Shown piece after piece: positions 58,195 through 64,000 of a stretch of DNA of 64,000 bases (position 1 is its first letter; the number at the start of each line of letters is the position of its first letter). The notes beneath the pieces are model-generated. The model worked only from the letters and a program-made list of their open reading frames with translations. It ran no database searches and had not been told where the DNA came from. The DNA lies in contig NZ_ATGG01000020.1 of NCBI RefSeq assembly GCF_000413855.1, forward strand, positions 115,673 through 179,672, given 5' to 3'. The DNA comes from Acinetobacter gyllenbergii CIP 110306 = MTCC 11365 (lineage in GTDB: Bacteria > Pseudomonadota > Gammaproteobacteria > Pseudomonadales > Moraxellaceae). Position numbers and translations under genes: made by a program.

Positions 58195-59799
58195 TTACTT
58201 CCAAGTTTGACGAATCAAATCCACCGCTTTTTCAGCAATCATAATTGCAGGTGCATTGGTATTGCCATTGACCACGGTTGGCATAATCGACGCATCCACC
58301 ACGCGCAATCCTGCAATGCCATACACTTTTAGCTCAGGATCGACCACCGCCATCTCATCCACACCCATTTTACAACTACCAACAGGGTGATACACCGTGT
58401 CGACACGTTGCCGTAAAATCTCACGAATTTCATCATCAGACTGCACATTGGCTGTAAACATATCTTCTTTAATTTTTTCACTTAAAGCAGGTGCATTCAT
58501 TAACTTTTGCGTGACTTTAAAACCATCAACCATATCTTGCAGATCTTGCTCATCCTCAAGGAATTTAAAGTCGATTAATAATGGATCATCGACATTTTTA
58601 CCACTGAGTTTGACTGAACCCCGCGCACGCGGATTCAACAAGCAAACATGGCATGAAATTCCATGTCCCATATGCATGGTTCGAGCATGGTTATCCACCA
58701 CCGCAATCACAAAATGCAACTGTAGATTCGGCTTATCCAATTCAGGACGACTTTTTAAGAAACCACCACATTCAGCATAATTGGTGGTGATTAAACCACG
58801 ACGTTCTTTACGATAACGCCCAATCTGTTTGACTAAATCAACACTGCCCCCAACCGACACCCCAAAAGTTCCTTCCATTTGCTTGGTCTTATAAGCAAAA
58901 ATAAAGTCAGGATGATCATGCAGGTTTTCACCCACACCCGCCAAATCTTTAATTACAGGGATACCGTGTTTTTCTAGTTCTTGGCGTGGACCAATCCCCG
59001 ACAACATCAAGACTTGTGGAGATTGGAATGCACCCGCAGATAAGAGCACTTCCTTATTGGCACGAACAATCGTGCTTTGTCCATTGTGTTTATATTCGAC
59101 CCCAACAGCACGACCATTTTCAATCACAATTTTTGACACCAAAGCTTTGGTAATCACATGTAGATTCGGGCGTTTACCTAAATAAGGAAACAGATAACCA
59201 CGCGCTGCGCTCCAGCGTTCACCATTTTTTTGTGTAACCTGATAAACACCGAGTCCTTCTTGTTCTGCACCATTGAAGTCATCATTGAGTGGATAATTGA
59301 CCTGCTTCGCAGCTTCAACAAAGGTTTTCTGATACGGATTGTCCGAACGTAATTCACTGACATTAAGTGGGCCATGCTGACCATGATATTCGTTTCGAAT
59401 GCGCTCGTTATGCTCTGATTTTATAAAATATGGCAAAACATCGTCATAAGACCATCCCGTATTGCCTAAAGCAGCCCAATGGTCATAGTCGCTATGATGT
59501 CCACGGATATACACCATCGCATTGATGGCAGAACTGCCACCTAAGCATTTTCCACGAGGTTGATAACCTTTACGCCCATTTAAACCTTTTTGTGGAATAG
59601 TTTCTAAAGCCCAGTTATTAATCTTGGTTGGAATACTGATCACCGCTGCGGAAGGTGTATTCACCAACCAACTGTTGCCATCACCACCAGCTTCTAATAA
59701 ACATACCGAAATATTTGGATTTTCAGATAATCGACCAGCCAGTACCGAACCTGCTGAACCACCACCTATAATTACAAAATCAAAAGCTGTTTCTGTCAT
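58195..59799 (-). CDS. GMC-family FAD alcohol/choline dehydrogenase
   Basis: 534-aa flavoenzyme paralogous to betA. FAD loop FDFVIIGGGSAGSVLAGRLSE near residues 6-26; GMC signature RGKCLGGSSAINAMVYIRGHHSDYDHWAA near 80-108; signature 2 GAFQSPQVLMLSGIG near 253-267; catalytic His region VYHPVGSCKMG near 466-476. The frame extends to 59883 but the ATG at 59799 gives the normal GMC start MTETAFDF. Closer to AlkJ-type alcohol dehydrogenases than to BetA by its HPVGSCKMG motif; substrate unknown. It is a single gene, convergent with nrtR. Confidence 0.82.
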   Translation of the reverse strand: MTETAFDFVIIGGGSAGSVLAGRLSENPNISVCLLEAGGDGNSWLVNTPSAAVISIPTKINNWALETIPQKGLNGRKGYQPRGKCLGGSSAINAMVYIRGHHSDYDHWAALGNTGWSYDDVLPYFIKSEHNERIRNEYHGQHGPLNVSELRSDNPYQKTFVEAAKQVNYPLNDDFNGAEQEGLGVYQVTQKNGERWSAARGYLFPYLGKRPNLHVITKALVSKIVIENGRAVGVEYKHNGQSTIVRANKEVLLSAGAFQSPQVLMLSGIGPRQELEKHGIPVIKDLAGVGENLHDHPDFIFAYKTKQMEGTFGVSVGGSVDLVKQIGRYRKERRGLITTNYAECGGFLKSRPELDKPNLQLHFVIAVVDNHARTMHMGHGISCHVCLLNPRARGSVKLSGKNVDDPLLIDFKFLEDEQDLQDMVDGFKVTQKLMNAPALSEKIKEDMFTANVQSDDEIREILRQRVDTVYHPVGSCKMGVDEMAVVDPELKVYGIAGLRVVDASIMPTVVNGNTNAPAIMIAEKAVDLIRQTWK

Positions 59800-59979
59800 C
59801 GCTATACTCTGTTTTTTCTTTTTAAAAAGTGGACGCATTATGCCGAACACGGCATTTAAATACTGTTGTTGTTGTCTAACCAACTCATATCATTAAAAGC
59901 AACTTAACTGCAACGCAATAAAAGCGCAATAGTCAAATCAAGCAGTCACGTTGCTGTAAAAAGAGAGCCAATTGCAAAA

Positions 59980-60615
59980 CTACTGGATGGATTCTTTCTC
60001 TAATTTTTTCTGTTTCAGATACTCAACATGTTGACGATCTGTTTTCCACGATGGTTCCAATACTTCTTTCTCAATACGAGAGCGAATTCTTTTCTGTTTC
60101 ATGGGGCTGATCACCTCCTCATTGAAACTTTTCACATATTTCAGCCAAGTCTTACCTCGAAACACATTTTCAGGCATTTCTGTTTTAAACTCACTACGAG
60201 GCGTAAAAACAATAAACGAGTGCAAATATTGTGGATCTAACACGTCATTTAGCACTATCTCTAGCACTTTGCTATGTTTATAGTTTTGATGTAAAGGATT
60301 TTGAAATTTATAGCTTTTCTTATAGATTTTTTGCGTCCATTGCTTCTGTCGAACACTACCAAAAATCCACCCCGTATAGTTCTTCGTTTCTATAATAAAA
60401 ACCCCATAAGGACTTATTAAAATATGATCAATTTGAGTTGTACCTTGCTCGCTATCAGGGATCGTCACGTTGTTTAATAACATGTACTCCTCTCCTAACC
60501 CCTTTTCTACGTGAGCCTTAACCATCAGCTCTCCTATTCTTCCTTTAAAATATGGTGATTTCAAATAAGTGATAATAGAAAGAATAATAATGAAAAATAT
60601 AAAGTATAAAAGCAT
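59980..60615 (-). CDS. Membrane-anchored NERD-domain protein
   Basis: 211-aa protein with one N-terminal helix (residues 2-19) and a NERD (nuclease-related) domain at about 24-145. The nuclease-like signature is present: GRIGELMVKAHVEKGL, then TTQIDHILISPYGVFIIETKNYTGWIFGS, which holds the Asp and Glu-x-Lys residues of the restriction-endonuclease fold. The C-terminal 60 residues are basic and helical. Function of NERD proteins is poorly known; DNA processing is the usual guess. No partner gene in the same direction except the YdcZ-like gene upstream, separated by 87 nt. Confidence 0.8.
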   Translation of the reverse strand: MLLYFIFFIIILSIITYLKSPYFKGRIGELMVKAHVEKGLGEEYMLLNNVTIPDSEQGTTQIDHILISPYGVFIIETKNYTGWIFGSVRQKQWTQKIYKKSYKFQNPLHQNYKHSKVLEIVLNDVLDPQYLHSFIVFTPRSEFKTEMPENVFRGKTWLKYVKSFNEEVISPMKQKRIRSRIEKEVLEPSWKTDRQHVEYLKQKKLEKESIQ

Positions 60616-60702
60616 ATTCCTTCCCCAGTAATTTTAAATTTAATTTATTAAGAACAAAAAAATAAGATCTAAAATTTTAGAATATATTTTATCAACATTC
60701 AC

Positions 60703-61176
60703 TTAATTATTTATATTTTTATATTCATTATAAATTAGAATCAAACCGCCCATAAGGATAAAAAACAGACCTAACAGCTTTAATCCATCTATTTTTCTAA
60801 TTTGCATTCCTAGAAGTCCAGTACTATCAATAATCGTTGCAAAGAGCATTTGTCCTAAGAAAACCCATAACAATGTATTTGTTGCTCCTATTTGAGGAGC
60901 TGCAAGAAACATACAAAGAATATAAATAGAACCAAGAAAACCAGGAAACCACATCCACCATGAGGCTTGTTGGTATAACGGAGGTTTAATCGTACCATCA
61001 ACGATTAATGCAATGATTAGTGATGCAATTGCTCCACCAACATAAAGCACAAAAGTTGATTGAATTTGAGAAGCACCACTTGTATTTCGAAAAGTATTTA
61101 CCATTGCGAGCTGTAGTGGAACAATCACACCTCCCAATATGCTAATCATAATATAACTCATATTATGCATGGTCAT
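60703..61176 (-). CDS. YdcZ-type small DMT-family membrane protein
   Basis: 157-aa protein with five predicted helices, matching the YdcZ (DMT superfamily) group: GGVIVPLQLAMVNTFRNTSGASQIQSTFVLYVGGAIASL (about 15-53), WWMWFPGFLGSIYILCMFLAAPQIGATNTLLWVFLGQMLFATIIDSTGLLG (about 73-123). Half-size DMT proteins usually act as dimers; transported substrate is unknown. The N-terminus has ATG codons at residues 1, 3 and 6 (MTMHNM), so the exact start is uncertain. It is divergent from the PAAR gene. Confidence 0.75.
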   Translation of the reverse strand: MTMHNMSYIMISILGGVIVPLQLAMVNTFRNTSGASQIQSTFVLYVGGAIASLIIALIVDGTIKPPLYQQASWWMWFPGFLGSIYILCMFLAAPQIGATNTLLWVFLGQMLFATIIDSTGLLGMQIRKIDGLKLLGLFFILMGGLILIYNEYKNINN

Positions 61177-61374
61177 TTTCTCTTTTTTATTTTGATTTAA
61201 TCATATCGCAAATACCCAGTTTAACTCACCATTTTAGCCACTTCCTCTTAACACATCAGGACAATGTTTGCATTCCGCTTTACTTTGAATAGCCAAACCA
61301 AGTAAATAAACCACTTATTAGTTTTATTAAAACAAATTTTTCAAATAACTGAATATTATTTACTGGATAAAATA

Positions 61375-61906
61375 ATGAAGGCACTCATCACCAAAGGTTG
61401 TCATACAGACCACGGTGGCATAGTACAGGAGGCAGATAACATCTTTCTCGTCGAAGGGATTCCTGTACACGTCGAAGGCATGAGGCACTATTGCCCTAAA
61501 TGCCAAGTGATGGCCACAGCCCAAGCTTCAGGCAGAGGCTTTTTAATGGCAGGCACCAGAACTATTATTGTGGCGGGTGACAAAGCCACTTGCGGTGCAA
61601 CCTTTTTCCCGAATCAAAGCCTTGTGGTGAGAGATAACGGAATTGGTGCAGGCGCGAATAGTTCATCCGCTGTTAGCAACTTTCTCAATACCAGTAGCCC
61701 TCAAGTTTTTGATGAGCAAGTTGCAGCTGAGTTTAGTTTTGCCGAAGGGATGCCCTACTTGATCGAAACGGCTGAGGCTAAACTCTATCAAGGCACAATT
61801 GGGGGCTGATGGAAAACTACCACGGATTGAAACTGAGGGACATGCTTCTTATAAACTCTATTTAGGTGAAGAAGCACTCACCAAGCGTGGTGGTAATGCC
61901 AGTTAA
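61375..61906 (+). pseudogene. T6SS PAAR spike-tip protein, frameshifted at G5
   Basis: PAAR proteins sharpen the type VI secretion spike and carry effectors. Residues 1-90 form the PAAR repeat domain (KGCHTDHGGIVQEADNIFLVEGIPVHVEGM, then GDKATCGATFFPNQSLVVRDNG). A linker leads to a FDEQ-type beta-sandwich extension that stops early at 61809 (YQGTIGG-stop). With four instead of five G at 61801-61805, it reads IGADGKLPRIETEGH and continues to LYLGEEALTKRGGNAS, stopping at 61906: a complete 176-aa protein of normal family form. The stop would overlap the effector start, so the two genes are coupled. Whether the truncated product still works as a spike tip is open, since the PAAR domain itself is intact. 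Confidence 0.82.
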
Positions 61907-62522
61907 TCAATCGGGGACGGTTAAAACAAATCCCAAACGAGGTTCTGTTGCGGCTTGTAGTATGGTGGGAATCGTTCCGATTACCTTTAAAGAACTATGG
62001 GATAATTACTATGGTGACAAAACTCCACCATACAACATTAATGGACAAGCTCCTAAAGGGTTTGAAAATCAATGTGCAATTCGAATGAGTGTGACTTTGC
62101 ATAAAGTAGGCGTGAAGATGACTACTTTTTCTCAGAACAATCTTAAACCTGAAGGGAAAGCACCTACGCTTGGTCGTATTGTATTAAACAATAAGGCAAC
62201 AGCAACAAGAGCGAATGAGATGGCGATCTGGCTTCAAACAAGACCTGTTTGTGGAATTGGCCCTGCTATCGTCATAACAGGGAGAGATTGGCAATCAAAA
62301 ATCAAAGGTAAAACAGGAATAATATTTTTCGGAGAGTATTGGGAACGCGATGATGAAAGTGCAGATGCAGCAAGCGGTGGACATATAGATTTATGGAATG
62401 GGAAATCACTAACTCCCAATTGGGCTTCAATGTTCCGCTTTACGCTCGGTATCAATAGAATATTCTATTTATATGCTGATTTAGGTAAATCTAAAAGAAT
62501 TTGGTTTTTCGAGGTAAAATAG
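61896..62522 (+). CDS. Tae4-type T6SS amidase effector
   Basis: Predicted peptidoglycan amidase toxin (208 aa) delivered into the periplasm of rival cells. The Tae4 catalytic pair is visible: Cys60 in FENQCAIRMS and His163 with Asp165 in GGHIDLWNG. The N-terminal ITFKELWDNY resembles the first helix of the family. No signal peptide, as expected for spike-borne cargo. I chose the ATG at 61896, which overlaps the PAAR reading frame; a GTG at 61866 would add ten residues. The stop TAG shares one base with the next gene's GTG start. Bacterial amidase effectors need adjacent immunity genes, which the following four genes appear to supply. Confidence 0.85.
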   Translation: MPVNQSGTVKTNPKRGSVAACSMVGIVPITFKELWDNYYGDKTPPYNINGQAPKGFENQCAIRMSVTLHKVGVKMTTFSQNNLKPEGKAPTLGRIVLNNKATATRANEMAIWLQTRPVCGIGPAIVITGRDWQSKIKGKTGIIFFGEYWERDDESADAASGGHIDLWNGKSLTPNWASMFRFTLGINRIFYLYADLGKSKRIWFFEVK

Positions 62523-62836
62523 TGAAAAAAATAATATTTCCAATTTTAAGTATCATCCTTGTAATAATTATTTTTTTTGGTCTACCTCTAATCTATGAGT
62601 TTATGATTCCTCATTCATCTGTATGTGCTGAAGGGTGTGCCCCAGCATTTAGGAAATTTGTATTTTCGTTTGGTCTTATAAGTTTAATCATCGCACCAAT
62701 ACTTGGTTACTTATTAGCAAAAAAAACTGTTAATCGTAAAAATATTTATTCCTTTCTTGCCTTCTATTTAATGATTTATTTAGTCATTGTTTGGTACAGC
62801 ACAGGTTATGGCTATGGACTAAATCTAAGCTACTAA
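62522..62836 (+). CDS. Candidate Tae4 immunity membrane protein, copy 1
   Basis: 104-aa protein with three predicted helices (about 3-22, 45-65, 73-92). Starts at GTG 62522, one base into the effector stop, with GAGG nine bases upstream; the tight coupling is typical of effector-immunity pairs. Residues 33-40 read SVCAEGCA and the C-terminus is WYSTGYGYGLNLSY. The basic loop AKKTVNRKN between helices 2 and 3 puts the Cys loop and C-terminus on the periplasmic side, where the amidase acts. Known Tai4 immunity proteins are soluble and periplasmic, so this would be a different type. No family recognised. Confidence 0.68.
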   Translation: MKKIIFPILSIILVIIIFFGLPLIYEFMIPHSSVCAEGCAPAFRKFVFSFGLISLIIAPILGYLLAKKTVNRKNIYSFLAFYLMIYLVIVWYSTGYGYGLNLSY

Positions 62837-62859
62837 TTTTGAGGTCAAATGATAAAAAA
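62834..62859 (+). repeat. 26-bp direct repeat covering the ribosome site of immunity copies 2 and 4
   Basis: The stretch from the TAA stop of copy 1 through TTTTGAGGTCAAATG and the first codons of copy 2 recurs exactly at 63495-63520, before copy 4. It contains the GAGG ribosome site and start codon. It shows recent duplication within the array. Confidence 0.75.
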
Positions 62860-63163
62860 AATTCTATACCCAATTGTAGGGGTAATATTTATTTTAGCAA
62901 TTATGCAGTTTTCATATGACCCATTTGTTTTTGTTACAGGAAAAATCCCCTGCAAAGAAGGATGCAGTACCGAGTTTATTTCCATACTCAAATATTGGTT
63001 TTGGGGAATAATACTTATGACAATTGCATTAAGTTATTACTACGCGATTCAAAAAATAAAGACATTACTTTTAGTTTTTTATTTCAGTTTATTTTTTCTT
63101 ACACATATATTTTTAATGTGGTACGCCTCGACTTATGGCTACGGTCTCAACTTAAGCTATTAA
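62849..63163 (+). CDS. Candidate Tae4 immunity membrane protein, copy 2
   Basis: 104-aa paralogue of copy 1: three helices, CKEGCS at about 35-40, and C-terminal MWYASTYGYGLNLSY. The first helix and IPCKEGC are closest to copy 4 (MIKKILYPI). GAGG lies eight bases before the ATG. A 12-nt gap separates it from copy 1. It is AT-rich like the rest of the array. Confidence 0.65.
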   Translation: MIKKILYPIVGVIFILAIMQFSYDPFVFVTGKIPCKEGCSTEFISILKYWFWGIILMTIALSYYYAIQKIKTLLLVFYFSLFFLTHIFLMWYASTYGYGLNLSY

Positions 63164-63185
63164 ATGGACGACTCTCTAAAAAAGA

Positions 63186-63497
63186 ATGAATAAATTTTTA
63201 TACATTTGCATTGGAATCACAGTAACGTTTGTTCTTATGATCATAGTCCCTAATTTGTATTTAATTATTATTGACCGAGATACTTGTCGGGAGGGATGTA
63301 GTCGAGCATACAATGATTTTTGTTTTTGGGTATTTCTTATATCAATTTTCTTTGGAGCCGCTTTATCCTATCTAAAAAGTCTTAAAAAAATTTCATATAA
63401 AAGTATATTTTTCTGGGCAATTTTATTTTCAATCATTTGGATAGCAACAACATGGTACGGCCTAGATTATGGATATGGAAAAAACCTAAGTTATTAA
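63186..63497 (+). CDS. Candidate Tae4 immunity membrane protein, copy 3
   Basis: 103-aa paralogue: N-terminus MNKFLYICIG, CREGCS at about 33-38 and C-terminal TWYGLDYGYGKNLSY, the most divergent tail in the set (Leu to Lys in GKNLSY). It begins 22 nt after copy 2 with no repeat-type ribosome site. It may protect against a related but different amidase. Confidence 0.62.
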   Translation: MNKFLYICIGITVTFVLMIIVPNLYLIIIDRDTCREGCSRAYNDFCFWVFLISIFFGAALSYLKSLKKISYKSIFFWAILFSIIWIATTWYGLDYGYGKNLSY

Positions 63498-63509
63498 TTT
63501 TGAGGTCAA

Positions 63510-63827
63510 ATGATAAAAAAGATTCTGTACCCTATCTTCGGTCTAATGATTATCATTGTTTTAATGCAACTTTCGCATGAAATTTTTATTAACTTATTAA
63601 AACATAAAAGGCCATGTATAGAAGGTTGTAGTGGTTCATTTAAGAACTTTTTAATGGCCTATACTTGGTTTTGGCTCATCTTAAGCATGTTGACTGGTTA
63701 CCTTATAGCGGCAAGAAAAGCTAGCTATAAATTCATCATGATCTTAGTTCTTATATTTGTAATCTCTACATTTATCGTGAATTGGTACGCCTCGACCTAT
63801 GGCTACGGACTCAATTTAAGTTATTAA
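63510..63827 (+). CDS. Candidate Tae4 immunity membrane protein, copy 4
   Basis: 105-aa paralogue most similar to copy 2 (MIKKILYPIFG, CIEGCS, NWYASTYGYGLNLSY). It shares copy 2's 26-bp leader exactly, so one arose from the other by duplication. Three helices with a basic inside loop (AARKASYK). Last gene of the effector operon; a terminator and the tRNA cluster follow. Confidence 0.65.
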   Translation: MIKKILYPIFGLMIIIVLMQLSHEIFINLLKHKRPCIEGCSGSFKNFLMAYTWFWLILSMLTGYLIAARKASYKFIMILVLIFVISTFIVNWYASTYGYGLNLSY

Positions 63828-63852
63828 ATTCAAAAAATCCAGACGTAAAAAA

Positions 63853-63874
63853 ACCGCTAACTTAGCGGTATTTT
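63853..63874 (+). terminator. Terminator of the PAAR-Tae4-immunity operon
   Basis: Seven-base perfect stem ACCGCTA / TAGCGGT with loop ACT, then ATTTTATCT. Preceded by an A7 run, so it could also serve minus-strand transcripts leaving the tRNA genes. Confidence 0.75.
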
Positions 63875-63893
63875 ATCTCATCTTTTAAGATGA

Positions 63894-63970
63894 TGGTCGG
63901 AGCAGTAGGATTCGAACCTACGACCCCCTGGTCCCAAACCAGGTGCACTACCAGGCTGTGCTATGCTCCG
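63894..63970 (-). tRNA. tRNA-Pro (TGG)
   Basis: 77-nt gene on the minus strand, starting CGGAGCATAGCACAGCC and ending TGCTCCGACCA with encoded CCA. The anticodon loop reads TTTGGGA with anticodon TGG, and the T arm has GGTTCGAATCC. The acceptor stem CGGAGCA / TGCTCCG pairs fully. Confidence 0.95.
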
Positions 63971-63974
63971 AAAT

Positions 63975-64000
63975 TGGGGTGAATGACGGGATTCGAACCC
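63975..64000 (-). tRNA. 3' end of a tRNA, probably His, truncated by the window
   Basis: The last 26 bases, read on the minus strand, give GGGTTCGAATCCCG then TCATTCACCCCA: a T arm, acceptor 3' strand and CCA. The discriminator base is C73, which is characteristic of tRNA-His. The anticodon lies outside the window. The order His then Pro on one strand fits the arg-his-(leu)-pro tRNA cluster known in gammaproteobacteria. Confidence 0.7.

Noticed and set aside
1..64000. CRISPR arrays, insertion sequences, integrases, complete prophage
   Set aside because: No regularly spaced direct repeats, no transposase or integrase frame, no phage structural genes; only the four-copy immunity array and one possible phage-RNA remnant.

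Overview
The window is a stretch of chromosome from a gammaproteobacterium that I read as Acinetobacter. The grounds are the fused nuoCD, a BfmR/BfmS-type two-component pair, the mesD/mesX folate-independent methionine synthase pair, the divergent betT/betIBA cluster with two BCCT carriers, a membrane-anchored malate:quinone oxidoreductase, and moderate-to-low GC throughout. The species cannot be fixed from the sequence alone.

Layout: 0-1.1 kb holds a cold-shock protein and upp. 1.2-16.3 kb is the complete minus-strand respiratory complex I operon, read nuoA to nuoN. 16.7-21.1 kb holds a MASE1-GGDEF diguanylate cyclase, a small orphan gene and the BfmRS-like pair. 21.7-26.2 kb is class Ia ribonucleotide reductase (nrdA, a 43-codon membrane mini-ORF, nrdB), with two NrdR boxes and a DnaA box upstream of nrdA. 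26.4-32.4 kb is a very AT-rich accessory block: a 1253-residue YobI/KAP-like NTPase, a decayed Xre repressor and two orphan genes, one with clear membrane segments. 32.4-36.3 kb has a TetR regulator, a structured non-coding segment and a flavin reductase-mesD-mesX methionine unit with a MetR-type site. 36.6-44.4 kb has an IutA-like TonB receptor broken at a run of nine G, an Asp-box lipoprotein, mqo, an MFS exporter and a small membrane protein. 44.4-53.2 kb is the choline to glycine-betaine region: two BCCT transporters diverge from betI-betB-betA across a 40-bp perfect palindrome, followed by a TorF-type outer-membrane protein. 53.3-59.8 kb holds a zinc alcohol dehydrogenase, the NAD-salvage operon (PRPP synthetase, nadV, NrtR-like regulator) and a GMC oxidoreductase. 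60-63.9 kb carries a NERD-domain protein, a YdcZ-type membrane protein, then a type VI secretion cargo island: a PAAR protein (frameshifted), a Tae4-type amidase and four tandem three-helix membrane paralogues that look like its immunity proteins. The window closes in a minus-strand tRNA cluster (Pro, then the 3' end of a probable His tRNA).

The most unusual items are the Tae4 effector with four tandem membrane immunity candidates sharing two predicted periplasmic motifs, the AT-rich YobI island, a slippable poly-G tract in a siderophore receptor, the structured RNA-like segment at 33.1-33.45 kb, and the 40-bp bet palindrome that places two divergent promoters back to back.
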